From positions 92,103 to 156,102 of the forward strand of contig NZ_BIFH01000021.1 in NCBI RefSeq assembly GCF_003967355.1: a stretch of 64,000 nt of DNA, given 5' to 3'. Position numbers and translations under genes: made by a program. Source of the DNA: Embleya hyalina (lineage in GTDB: Bacteria; Actinomycetota; Actinomycetes; Streptomycetales; Streptomycetaceae). The notes beneath the pieces were generated by a model. That model was not told where the DNA came from. It worked only from the letters and a program-made list of their open reading frames with translations, and did not search any database. Positions 39,096 to 47,468 of this stretch are shown one piece after another (the stretch's first letter is position 1; each line of letters opens with the position of its first letter).

Positions 39096-39578
39096 ATGAA
39101 GCAACCTTTCGAACGGGTCGTCGACGAACACGGGGACACCGTCCTGCGGGTCTGCCGGGCGATCGTGGGGGTGCACGACGCCGAGGACGCCTGGTCGGAG
39201 ACCTTCCTCGCCGCCCTGCGCGCCTACCCCGACCTGCCCGAGGACGCCAACACGCAGGCCTGGCTGGTGACCATCGCGCACCGCAAGGCCATCGACATCA
39301 CCCGCGCCCGGCGCCGGCACGCGGTGGTCACGGACGACCTGCCCGAGCGGCCGTCGACCATCGGCGTGCCCGGCTCGGTCGACCACGAGTTGTGGGACGC
39401 GGTCAAGGCGCTGCCGCCCAAGCAGCGCCGAGCGGTCGCCTACCACCACTTCGCGGGCCTGCCCTACGCGGCCATCGCCGAGATCGTCGGCGGCACCCCG
39501 GCGGCGATCCGCCGCGCCGCGTCGGACGGGATCGGGGCGCTCCGCGCCGCCCTGTCCGCATCCACCCCGAAGGAGTAG
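39096..39578 (+). CDS. ECF sigma factor of the DNA-alkylation block
   Basis: The 160-residue protein has region 2 (DAEDAWSETFLAALRAYPDL, AWLVTIAHRKAIDITRARRR) and region 4 (LPPKQRRAVAYHHFAGLPYAAIAEIVGG in outline). It lies between two MGMT-type genes, 4 bp before the second, whose RBS lies within its 3' end. The setting suggests that it controls an alkylation response, although no anti-sigma gene is present. Confidence 0.87.
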   Translation: MKQPFERVVDEHGDTVLRVCRAIVGVHDAEDAWSETFLAALRAYPDLPEDANTQAWLVTIAHRKAIDITRARRRHAVVTDDLPERPSTIGVPGSVDHELWDAVKALPPKQRRAVAYHHFAGLPYAAIAEIVGGTPAAIRRAASDGIGALRAALSASTPKE

Positions 39579-39582
39579 CACC

Positions 39583-40236
39583 GTGATCGACACCCACACC
39601 GACGGCCCGGACACCCCGGCCGTCCGCGCCCGGGCCGTTTCGGACCCGGACACCCTCGATCGGCTGCACGAGCGGCTGGCGGCCGCCGCGAGTCGGGACG
39701 GGCTGCTGGACGTGGCCTACACCAGCGTGGACACCCCCGTCGGTTCGCTCCTGCTGGCCGCCACCGGGACCGGCCTGGTCCGGGTCGCCTTCGAGAGCGA
39801 GGATCACGACCTGGTCCTGGACACGCTGGCCGGCCGGCTCGGCCCGCGCGTGTTGCGCGCGCCGGCGCGCCTGGACCGCGCGGCCCGCGAACTCGACGAG
39901 TACTTCGCCGGCACCCGGACGAGCTTCGACCTGCCGCTCGACCTCGCGCTGTCGCGGGGCTTCCGGCACCTGGTGCAGCGCCGCCTCGCCGAGATCGAGT
40001 ACGGGGACACCTGGAGCTACGCCCGGGTGGCCCGCCTGGTCGGCAACCCCGGCGCGGCCCGCGCGGTCGGCACGGCGTGTGCGACCAACCCGCTGCCGAT
40101 CGTGCTGCCCTGCCACCGGGTGTCGCGGGCCGACGGCACGCTCGGCGGCTACGCCGGCGGCCCGGCCCGGAAGTCGGCCCTGCTGGCCCTGGAGGCCGGC
40201 GTCCGGACCGGGCCCCGGTCCGGCGACACCGGCTAG
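39583..40236 (+). CDS. Methylated-DNA-protein cysteine methyltransferase (copy 2)
   Basis: The 217-residue protein is a longer MGMT with canonical LPCHRVSRADGTLGGYAGG around the acceptor Cys. An extra ~40-residue N-terminal segment (DTLDRLHERLAAAASRDGLL) precedes the fold. The GTG at 39583 sits 4 bp after the sigma stop and uses GGAG inside the sigma gene, so the two are translationally linked. It differs strongly from copy 1, so this is not a recent duplication. Confidence 0.88.
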   Translation: MIDTHTDGPDTPAVRARAVSDPDTLDRLHERLAAAASRDGLLDVAYTSVDTPVGSLLLAATGTGLVRVAFESEDHDLVLDTLAGRLGPRVLRAPARLDRAARELDEYFAGTRTSFDLPLDLALSRGFRHLVQRRLAEIEYGDTWSYARVARLVGNPGAARAVGTACATNPLPIVLPCHRVSRADGTLGGYAGGPARKSALLALEAGVRTGPRSGDTG

Positions 40237-40318
40237 CCGGCGATCCGAACGCCACGATCGGGGTCCGGAGGAGGTTTCGGGCGAGCCGGTTACGACATGT
40301 GGACATACAGTGACTTTC

Positions 40319-40777
40319 ATGGACGATTTCTTCGGTGTGTCGGGCGATGAGGCGCCCGGGGACGCGGTGCGCGAGTTGGCCGAGCAGACCACCCGCCCGG
40401 ACTGGGTCGAGCCGGATCCCGCGACGGACCTGGTGCCGCGCCTGCGGGTGGCCTGTGACCTGCCCGGTTCGCCCTGGCGGTTGCGCGGGACCACGCTCCT
40501 GCCGGGCGGCATCCTCGCCGTCGACGTCGAGCACGCCCGCCCGCGCAGCCCCCGCCTCCTGGCCGACGCCATCGAGCTGCTGGCCGGCGTCGCCGGTCCG
40601 GCCTTCTTCGTGCACCACACCGACGCCGCGACGTTCGACTGCGTCACCGGCACCCTGCGCAGCGACACCCCCGGCCCCGGCCGGGGCCACCTGCTCCGGC
40701 TGCGCCTGACCGCGCCCGGACCCGACGGCAGGCCCACCCTTCGGGCCCACGCGGAAGCCCTGATCCCCGCGCCCTGA
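40319..40777 (+). CDS. Hypothetical 152-residue protein
   Basis: No family is recognised. The frame from ATG 40319 has an acidic N-terminus (DDFFGVSGDEAPGDAVRELA), then alternating beta-like and helical segments (LLADAIELLAGVAGPAFFVHH). No signal or membrane segment is seen. Third-position GC is as high as in flanking genes. A weak RBS makes the start uncertain. Confidence 0.5.
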   Translation: MDDFFGVSGDEAPGDAVRELAEQTTRPDWVEPDPATDLVPRLRVACDLPGSPWRLRGTTLLPGGILAVDVEHARPRSPRLLADAIELLAGVAGPAFFVHHTDAATFDCVTGTLRSDTPGPGRGHLLRLRLTAPGPDGRPTLRAHAEALIPAP

Positions 40778-40929
40778 TCCCCGCGCCCCGAACCGGCCGC
40801 GACCGTGCGGAAGCCGGGCCGGCCGCCCGGGACACCGGTACCCCGGGCGTGGGGCCGGCGCTGCCGAACCGCCGCCCCGGGCCCGGATATCCGGTGGTTC
40901 GGCGGCGGTGGGACTGGTTGGATCCGGGG

Positions 40930-41361
40930 ATGAACAGTCACTTTCCCGAGGGCTTCGAGGTGTCCACCGATCCGACCCGGCTCGACGTGGCGACGATCCA
41001 CCGATGGTTGTCCGAGGACGCCTACTGGGCGCTCGGCCGGCCGCGCGAGAAGTTGGAGCGGGCGATCGCCGGCTCGCTAAACTTCGGTGTGTACGACGTC
41101 GTTTCCGGCGCCCAGGTCGGCTATGCCCGGGTGATCACCGACCGGGCCACCTTCGGCTGGCTCTGCGACGTCTACATCGATCCGACGGTGCGCGGCAAGG
41201 GGCTGGGGACCGCGCTCACGATCGCCGTCCGCGACGAGTTGGCGCCGGACGGGCTGCGCCGGATCATGCTCGCCACCGCCGACGCGCACGGGGTGTACGC
41301 CAAGGTGGGTTTCCGGCGGCCGGCCTCGACGGACACGTGGATGGTGCTGGGCGAGCAGTGA
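40930..41361 (+). CDS. GNAT-family N-acetyltransferase
   Basis: The 143-residue protein has the acetyl-CoA site of GNAT enzymes (VYIDPTVRGKGLGTALTIAV) and the common Tyr near the C-terminus (HGVYAKVGFRRP). Its acceptor substrate cannot be inferred. The ATG at 40930 was chosen over an upstream start because the GNAT domain then begins at a normal distance. Confidence 0.85.
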   Translation: MNSHFPEGFEVSTDPTRLDVATIHRWLSEDAYWALGRPREKLERAIAGSLNFGVYDVVSGAQVGYARVITDRATFGWLCDVYIDPTVRGKGLGTALTIAVRDELAPDGLRRIMLATADAHGVYAKVGFRRPASTDTWMVLGEQ

Positions 41362-41576
41362 CCGCCGCACGGTGCCGGGCCCACCCGACCCGCGACGGGC
41401 GGCCCCGGTCCGGGCGGGACACGACCGGGCCGGCGGGGGGCCGCAGGCTCATTCGCTCGGGACACCGTCGGGCGCACGGTGGGTGCATGACTTACCAAGG
41501 CGACACGATCACGCGGGAACCCGACGACCCGCTCCCGCTCTCGGCACCCGTAGCATCCCTCGGAAGGACCAGGACC

Positions 41577-41822
41577 ATGTGCCGGCACATTCCCACCTGT
41601 CCCACCGCATCGGCCCCCGACCACCTCGCGGCCCACGTCGTCAACAGCCACCCCGAGCAGGGATGGAGCCTGCTGTGCAACGGGGTGGTGATCTTCGAGG
41701 ACACCGGCGCGCTGCTGCCCGACGGTGGCGTCGAGGCACCGCACCGGCCGAACCCGGAAGGACCGCCCGTCGACGGGCCCGCCCGGGTCCCGGCGCAGCG
41801 CCGGCTGGAAACCGCCGGCTAG
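41577..41822 (+). CDS. DUF5999-family small protein
   Basis: The 81-residue protein begins MCRHIPTCPTASAPDHLAA and contains HPEQGWSLLCNGVVIFEDTG, a pattern common to small Streptomyces proteins that I recall as DUF5999. Cys/His residues near the N-terminus could bind a metal. The function is unknown. It ends just before a canonical intrinsic terminator. Confidence 0.75.
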   Translation: MCRHIPTCPTASAPDHLAAHVVNSHPEQGWSLLCNGVVIFEDTGALLPDGGVEAPHRPNPEGPPVDGPARVPAQRRLETAG

Positions 41823-41849
41823 GCGGGCCGACCGCACCGATACCCACAC

Positions 41850-41881
41850 AGGACCGCACGCCCCGCGCGTGCGGTCCTTTT
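41850..41881 (+). terminator. Canonical intrinsic terminator
   Basis: An 11-bp stem (41850-41860 with 41868-41878) with a 7-nt loop is followed by TTTT. It isolates the DUF5999 gene from rppA. Confidence 0.85.
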
Positions 41882-42056
41882 CGTGTGCGCCCGAGCGCGT
41901 GACGCGGGTGTCCCGCGGGGGTGCGACCGCCTCGTTCGGTCCCGGGGTGCTCCGGGACTCGGGACGGGACTTCGGCCTCAGGTGATCGGGACCCGGGTGC
42001 GCCGAAGGTTGTGGACACATCGCCCCGCAGTTCCGCACGGTAGAGAGAGGCACCCC

Positions 42057-43208
42057 GTGAGTACTCTGTGCCGGCCCGCCGTGGCCGTTCCCGAGAACAT
42101 CGTCACGCTGGACGAATCGATCGACGTCGCCCGTCGGTTGCACGCCGACAACCCGCGGCTGCCGCTGGCGCTGCGGCTGATCGGCAACACCGGCGTCCGT
42201 AAGCGACACCTCGTACAACCGCTCGAACAGACCCTGCGGCACCCGGGCTTCGAGGCGCGCAACCTGGTCTACGAGCGCGAGGCCAAGCGTCGGGTGCCGC
42301 CCGTGGTCTATCAGGCGCTGGCCAACGCGGAGTTGGGCGTGCGGGACATCGATCTGCTGATCTACGTCTCCTGCACCGGCTTCACCATGCCCTCGATGAC
42401 CGCCTGGCTGGTCGAGGCACTGGGCATGCGCTCGGACACGCGCCAGTTGCCGATCGCCCAGCTCGGGTGCGCGGCCGGTGGCGCGGCGATCAATCGGGCG
42501 CACGACTTCTCCACCGCCTACCCCGACGCCAACGTGCTGATCGTGGCCTGCGAGTTCTGCTCGCTGTGCTACCAGCCCGGCGACGACGACATCGGCTCGC
42601 TGCTGTCCGACGGGTTGTTCGGCGACGCGGTCGCGGCGGCGGTGGTGCGCGGTTCGGGCGGTACGGGGGTCCGCCTGGAACGCAACGCCTCCTACCTGAT
42701 CCCGCACACCCGGGACTGGATCTCGTACGCGGTCAAGGCGACCGGTTTCCACTTCCGATTGGACAAGCGGGTGCCGGGCACGATGGAGCCGCTGGCGCCG
42801 GTGATCACCGATCTGGTGAGCCGACACACCTGGGACGCCTCGGCGTTGGACTTCTACGTCGTGCACGCCGGCGGCCCGCGCATCCTGGACGACCTGAGCC
42901 GATTCCTCGGCGTCGACAAACACGCGTTCCGGCACAGTCGGGCCACGCTCACCGAGTACGGGAACATCGCCAGCGCCGTGGTGTTCGACGCGCTCGATCG
43001 GCTGTTCGCCGAGGGCGAGCCGAGCGTCGGCGGGCGCGGCATCGTGGCCGGATTCGGCCCGGGGATCACCGCCGAGATGGCGCTCGGTACCTGGACCCGC
43101 GGCGCGCCGCCCGTCGAGCACCACCGGCGCGGGCGGACCCGGGGCCGGGTCGCCGGACAGCGGTCCGCGCCCGTGCACCCGGCGACCTCGCCCGTGCGGC
43201 CGGGATGA
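42057..43208 (+). CDS. rppA: Type III polyketide synthase, RppA-type (THN synthase)
   Basis: The 383-residue protein closely matches actinobacterial RppA. The nucleophile is Cys138 (IAQLGCAAGGAA), and the His and Asn of the triad are in FYVVHAGGPRILDD and TEYGNIASA. RppA condenses five malonyl-CoA units to 1,3,6,8-tetrahydroxynaphthalene, the precursor of flaviolin and melanin-like pigments. The GTG at 42057 follows AGAGAGG. The gene is followed after 52 bp by a complete acetyl-CoA carboxylase on the same strand. The usual neighbour, a P450, is absent. The last ~30 residues are a basic tail beyond the family core. Confidence 0.92.
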   Translation: MSTLCRPAVAVPENIVTLDESIDVARRLHADNPRLPLALRLIGNTGVRKRHLVQPLEQTLRHPGFEARNLVYEREAKRRVPPVVYQALANAELGVRDIDLLIYVSCTGFTMPSMTAWLVEALGMRSDTRQLPIAQLGCAAGGAAINRAHDFSTAYPDANVLIVACEFCSLCYQPGDDDIGSLLSDGLFGDAVAAAVVRGSGGTGVRLERNASYLIPHTRDWISYAVKATGFHFRLDKRVPGTMEPLAPVITDLVSRHTWDASALDFYVVHAGGPRILDDLSRFLGVDKHAFRHSRATLTEYGNIASAVVFDALDRLFAEGEPSVGGRGIVAGFGPGITAEMALGTWTRGAPPVEHHRRGRTRGRVAGQRSAPVHPATSPVRPG

Positions 43209-43260
43209 GGCCGCCGAGCCGGTCGCGACCGTCCACCGATCCGAGCACCGGGAGAGCCCG

Positions 43261-45042
43261 ATGAACGCGAAAACCTCCGAGCCCGCCGCCTCCGCCGGGG
43301 CGCCGGCCACGGACTGGCTGGCCTGCCCGAGCTGTCGGGCGCTCGTCTACCGCAAACGGTTCGAGCGGGCCGACGGGGTGTGTCCGAGTTGCGGGGCGCA
43401 CGCGCCGCTGAGTGCGGCGCGGCGGCTGGAGGCGCTGCTCGACCCGGGCAGCGCCCGGCCGTTGACCGCCGCCGAGACGGTGCACGACCCGCTGTCGTTC
43501 GCCGATCTGAAGCCGTATCCGGACCGGTTGTCCGCCGCCCGCGCGGCCACGGGGCACGCGGACGCGGTGCGGGTGGCGGCCGGCACGGTGAGCGGGCATC
43601 CGGTGGTGGTGGCCGCGATGGACTTCGCCTTCATGGGCGGCAGTCTGGGCGTCGCCGCCGGGGAGGCGGTGGCGATGGCCGCCGAGGCCGCGCTGGCCCG
43701 GCGGGCGCCGCTGGTCCTGGTCACCTCGTCGGGCGGCGCGCGGATGCAGGAGGGCGCGTTGGCGCTGATGCAGATGGCCAAGACCGCGGCGGCGATGGCG
43801 GCGCTCGACGAGGCCGGCATCCTCACGGTCACGGTGATCGCCGATCCGACCTACGGCGGGGTGGCCGCCTCGTTCGCCACCCTCGCCGACGTGGTGGTGT
43901 GCGAGCCCGGGGCCCGGATGGGCTTCGCCGGTCCGCGCGTGATCGAACAGACCATCGGGCAGCGGCTTCCGGACGGCTTCCAGACGGCCGAGTTCCTGCT
44001 GCGGCACGGCCTGGTGGACGCGGTGCACCCGCGCGGCGAACTGCGCCGTACGCTCGCGGTCCTGCTGGCCTCGGCGCGCGGACACCCCGACCACACCGGC
44101 CCGGCGCGCGCCGGCCGCGACGATCGGGTCGCGGAGCTGCCGCGTCCCGCACCGGCGCCGGTGGTGCGCGATCCCGCGCGGCTCGCCGTGCGGTCCGCGC
44201 CGGAGGTGGTCGCGGCGGCCCGGGACCTGCGGCGGCCGACCACGCGCGACCACCTCGCGTACTGGATGGACACCTTCGTCGAACTGCGCGGCGACCGGGC
44301 GGGCGCGGACTGCCCGGCGATCGTCGGCGGCCTCGGCACGGTGGAGGGCCGCGCCGTGGTGGTACTCGGCCACCAGAAGGGGCACACCACCGCCGAACTG
44401 GTGCGGGCCGACTTCGCGATGGCCTCGCCCGCCGGCTACCGCAAGGCGATCCGGCTGGCCCGGCTCGCGGAGAAGATCGGCGTGCCGCTGGTGACGCTGA
44501 TCGACACCCCCGGCGCACATCCGGGGATCGAGGCGGAGCAGCAGGGCCAGGCCGGGGCGATCGCGGACTGCCTGCGGGTGTTCACCGGGCTGCGGGTGCC
44601 CGTGGTGGCGGTGGTCACCGGGGAGGGCGGCAGCGGCGGGGCGCTGGCGCTCGGCGTCGCCGATCGGGTGCTGATCGCCGCGAACGCGCTCTACTCGGTG
44701 ATCAGCCCCGAGGGCTGCGCGGCGATCCTGTGGAAGACCCGGGAGGAGAGCCCGGCGGCGGCCCGCGCGCTGGGTCTCGACGCCCGGTCGCTGCTGGAGC
44801 TGGGCGTGGTGGACGGGGTGGTGCCCGAGCCCGAGGGCGGCGCGCAGGCCGATCCGGCCGCCGCGAGCCTGACCCTGCGCGACGCGGTGCTGGGCACGCT
44901 GGACGAACTCGCCGTGCTCGACCCGGCCGAACGCATGCGCCGACGGCGGCGACGACTGCGCGGCTTCGGACTGCCCGGGCCGACCGCGACCGGGACGGAC
45001 CGGGCGCGCTTCGAGGACATCGACGAGGAGGAATCGGCATGA
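43261..45042 (+). CDS. Fused acetyl-CoA carboxyltransferase beta-alpha subunit
   Basis: The 593-residue protein joins AccD (N-terminal half) and AccA (C-terminal half). The AccD zinc ribbon is intact: C22, C25, C41, C44 (CPSC...CPSC). Oxyanion-hole glycines are in SSGGARMQEG (AccD) and TGEGGSGGALALG (AccA). It transfers CO2 from carboxybiotin to acetyl-CoA, making malonyl-CoA. This bacterial-type enzyme differs from the PccB-type carboxylases that serve primary metabolism in most actinomycetes. Its stop overlaps the next gene's ATG. Confidence 0.9.
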   Translation: MNAKTSEPAASAGAPATDWLACPSCRALVYRKRFERADGVCPSCGAHAPLSAARRLEALLDPGSARPLTAAETVHDPLSFADLKPYPDRLSAARAATGHADAVRVAAGTVSGHPVVVAAMDFAFMGGSLGVAAGEAVAMAAEAALARRAPLVLVTSSGGARMQEGALALMQMAKTAAAMAALDEAGILTVTVIADPTYGGVAASFATLADVVVCEPGARMGFAGPRVIEQTIGQRLPDGFQTAEFLLRHGLVDAVHPRGELRRTLAVLLASARGHPDHTGPARAGRDDRVAELPRPAPAPVVRDPARLAVRSAPEVVAAARDLRRPTTRDHLAYWMDTFVELRGDRAGADCPAIVGGLGTVEGRAVVVLGHQKGHTTAELVRADFAMASPAGYRKAIRLARLAEKIGVPLVTLIDTPGAHPGIEAEQQGQAGAIADCLRVFTGLRVPVVAVVTGEGGSGGALALGVADRVLIAANALYSVISPEGCAAILWKTREESPAAARALGLDARSLLELGVVDGVVPEPEGGAQADPAAASLTLRDAVLGTLDELAVLDPAERMRRRRRRLRGFGLPGPTATGTDRARFEDIDEEESA

Positions 45043-45509
45043 CCGGCGCCGATCACCAGGGCCCGGCGGCCACCCTGGCCGCTCTGCACGCCGCGCTCGA
45101 CCGGGTGTTGCGCGATGCCCCGCGACCACCCACGCACGTCGTGGTGCGGTCCGGAGGGGAGAGCATCGAGTTGACCTGGTCGGCCGCGGTCGCCCCGCCA
45201 CCCGCACCCGAGGCGGCCCCACCCGCGCCGGTCGAGGCGGAGCAGCCGGCGGCGAGCGACGGACACCTCGTCCGCGCCCCGCTGGTCGGCACCTTCTACG
45301 TCGCGCCCGAACCCGGCGCGCCGCCGTTCGTCGCGGTCGGCGACCTCGTCGAGGCGGGCCAACAGGTGGCCATCATCGAGGCGATGAAGCTGATGAACCC
45401 GATCGAGGCGGACCGCGCCGGTCGGGTCACCGCCGTGCTGCTCAAGAACGGCGAGGGGGTCGGCTACGACGAGCCGCTCTTCGAACTCGACTGCGACGGG
45501 CAGGGGTGA
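45039..45509 (+). CDS. accB: Biotin carboxyl carrier protein
   Basis: The 156-residue protein ends in a biotinyl domain with Lys117 in IIEAMKLMNPIEA. A Pro/Ala-rich linker (~65-85) separates it from a short N-terminal helix. It shuttles the carboxyl group between AccC and the fused transferase. The ATG overlaps the transferase stop as ATGA. Confidence 0.92.
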   Translation: MTGADHQGPAATLAALHAALDRVLRDAPRPPTHVVVRSGGESIELTWSAAVAPPPAPEAAPPAPVEAEQPAASDGHLVRAPLVGTFYVAPEPGAPPFVAVGDLVEAGQQVAIIEAMKLMNPIEADRAGRVTAVLLKNGEGVGYDEPLFELDCDGQG

Positions 45510-45515
45510 ACCACC

Positions 45516-46862
45516 GTGTTCGACACTGTACTGATCGCCAACCGGGGTGAGATCGCGCTGCGCGTGGTGCGCACCTGCCGGGACATGGGCATCACCAGCG
45601 TGGTGGTGCACTCGGGGGTGGACGCGGACTCGGCCGCGGTGCGCGCCGCCGACCGGCGGATCAACATCGGCCCGGCCGATCCGCGGCGCAGCTATCTCTA
45701 CGCGCCGGCGGTGATCGAGGCGGCCCGGCTGACCGGGGCGCAGGCCGTGCATCCCGGATACGGATTCCTGTCCGAGGACCCGGACTTCGCCACGATCTGC
45801 GCGGAGAACGGGCTGGTCTTCGTCGGCCCGGCGGCCGACGTGATGGCCCGCCTCGGCGACAAGTCCACCGCCCGGCGGATGATGGCCGACGCCGGGCTGC
45901 CGGTGGTGCCGGGCTCGCGCGAGCCGGTGGGCACCGCCGACGAGGCGGCCGAGGTGGCGCGGCGGATCGGCTACCCGCTGATCGTCAAGGCGGTCGCGGG
46001 CGGGGGCGGCCGCGGGATGGCGGTGGTGCGCGACGCCGGCGCGCTGCTGCCCACGTTTCGGGCCACCCGCGCCTCGGCCCAGGCGGCGTTCGGCGACAAC
46101 CGCGTGTACCTGGAGCAATACCTGCACGGCGCCCGGCACATCGAGATCCAGGTCCTGGCCGACGGGCACGGCAACGTGGTGCATCTCGGCGAGCGCGACT
46201 GTTCGGTGCAGCGCCGACATCAAAAGCTGATCGAGGAGTCGCCGGCCCCGGAGTTGCCCGCGGGACTGGCCGATCGACTGGCCGGCCACGCGGTGGCCGG
46301 GTGTCGGGCCGCGGGGTATCGCGGCGCCGGCACCTTCGAGTTCCTGGTGCGTGGTGACGAGGCGGCGTTCATCGAGGTGAACTCGCGGATCCAGGTGGAG
46401 CATCCGGTGACCGAGATGGTCACCGGGATCGACATCGTCCGCGAGCAGCTGCGCATCGCCGCCGGGGAACCGCTGGGCTTCGACCAGGATCGGGTGCGGC
46501 GGCGCGGGGCCTCGGTGGAGTGTCGGATCAACGCCGAGGACCCGGCGCGCGACTTCGCGCCGTGTCCCGGCACGCTGACCGCGTTCCACGCGCCGGGCGG
46601 GCCGTTCGTCCGGGTCGACACGCACGCGTTCCCGGGGGCGCAGGCCCGCCCCGAGTACGACTCGCTGCTGGCCAAGGTGGTCACGTGGGGGCAGGACCGG
46701 GATCAGGCGCTGGCCCGGATGCGCCGGGCGCTGGGCGAACTGCGGGTGGAGGGACCCGGCGTGCACACCACGGCCGGGCTGCTCGCCGACGTGCTCGACG
46801 ACCCGGACTTCCGGGCGGGCCGACACGACACGACCCTGCTGGACCGGCGCGCGGCGTCCTGA
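45516..46862 (+). CDS. accC: Biotin carboxylase
   Basis: The 448-residue protein has the ATP-grasp biotin carboxylase features: FDTVLIANRGEIALRVVRTC at the start, the glycine-rich loop KAVAGGGGRGMAVV, the ERDCSVQRRHQKLIEE segment and EVNSRIQVEHPVTE. It has the usual length for a stand-alone AccC. The GTG at 45516 is 6 bp after the accB stop. With the two preceding genes it completes a carboxylase adjacent to rppA. Confidence 0.92.
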   Translation: MFDTVLIANRGEIALRVVRTCRDMGITSVVVHSGVDADSAAVRAADRRINIGPADPRRSYLYAPAVIEAARLTGAQAVHPGYGFLSEDPDFATICAENGLVFVGPAADVMARLGDKSTARRMMADAGLPVVPGSREPVGTADEAAEVARRIGYPLIVKAVAGGGGRGMAVVRDAGALLPTFRATRASAQAAFGDNRVYLEQYLHGARHIEIQVLADGHGNVVHLGERDCSVQRRHQKLIEESPAPELPAGLADRLAGHAVAGCRAAGYRGAGTFEFLVRGDEAAFIEVNSRIQVEHPVTEMVTGIDIVREQLRIAAGEPLGFDQDRVRRRGASVECRINAEDPARDFAPCPGTLTAFHAPGGPFVRVDTHAFPGAQARPEYDSLLAKVVTWGQDRDQALARMRRALGELRVEGPGVHTTAGLLADVLDDPDFRAGRHDTTLLDRRAAS

Positions 46863-46990
46863 CGACGAGGGCATCCGGCGCGTCGACGCAGGGTGCCCCG
46901 TCCGGCCGGGCGCCGGCTTGCGGCGCGAAACCCGGCCGGCCGAGGAGCCTTCGAGGCGTCGGCCGGTTCGGTGCGTCGGACGTGCGCATG

Positions 46991-47027
46991 ATCTCGCCCC
47001 CATCGCCGGACGCGATGGGGGCGAGAT
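46991..47027 (+). terminator. Terminator of the rppA-acc operon
   Basis: A perfect 16-bp stem pairs 46991-47006 with 47012-47027 around CGGAC, 129 bp past the accC stop. No other gene lies in between. Confidence 0.75.
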
Positions 47028-47124
47028 TCCCGCTGTTCGACTGTTTCCCGATGTCCGGATCCCGATGTCACCGCCCGGGTGGATCGGGATCCGCGACGAT
47101 GGGCGCTCCGCCGGCGCGCCGGGC

Positions 47125-47376
47125 CTACGGCGGGTAGCGATGGCCCGGGTCGGAGGTGTGCGGATGGCCCGATCCCGACGGCCGGTGTGGCTTGCCCGGT
47201 TTCCCCGGCTTCCCGGGCTTCCCCGGTTTCGACGGGTGTTCACCACCCGGCTCGTCCGGTTCGCTCGGGTCGGGCAGCACGAAGCACTTCGGGTTCGGCG
47301 GCGTGCACGAGGCACTCGGGTCGATCCCATTCGGCTCCGGTGGCTGTTCGCCCTTCGGGTGGGGGTGGTGCGACAT
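47125..47376 (-). CDS. Small GKP-repeat protein
   Basis: The 83-residue product starts at ATG 47376, with GGAGG 6 bp upstream. It has a His-rich start (MSHHPHPKGE), a Cys pair in SCTPPNPKCFVLPDP, five KPG units (SKPGKPGKPGKPGKPHR) and a His/Pro end. The codons of the repeat units differ only slightly (CCGGGG/AAGCC), so slippage may change copy number. No signal peptide or membrane segment is seen. The family is unknown. Confidence 0.6.
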   Translation of the reverse strand: MSHHPHPKGEQPPEPNGIDPSASCTPPNPKCFVLPDPSEPDEPGGEHPSKPGKPGKPGKPGKPHRPSGSGHPHTSDPGHRYPP

Positions 47377-47468
47377 GTCGTCCTCCGTGGTGATTGGGTG
47401 GGGATGCGGTGCTCCTGTTCTGCGACCGCTCCTCCACTCTCACGCAGCGCCGTCCCGGGCGCATGTGA

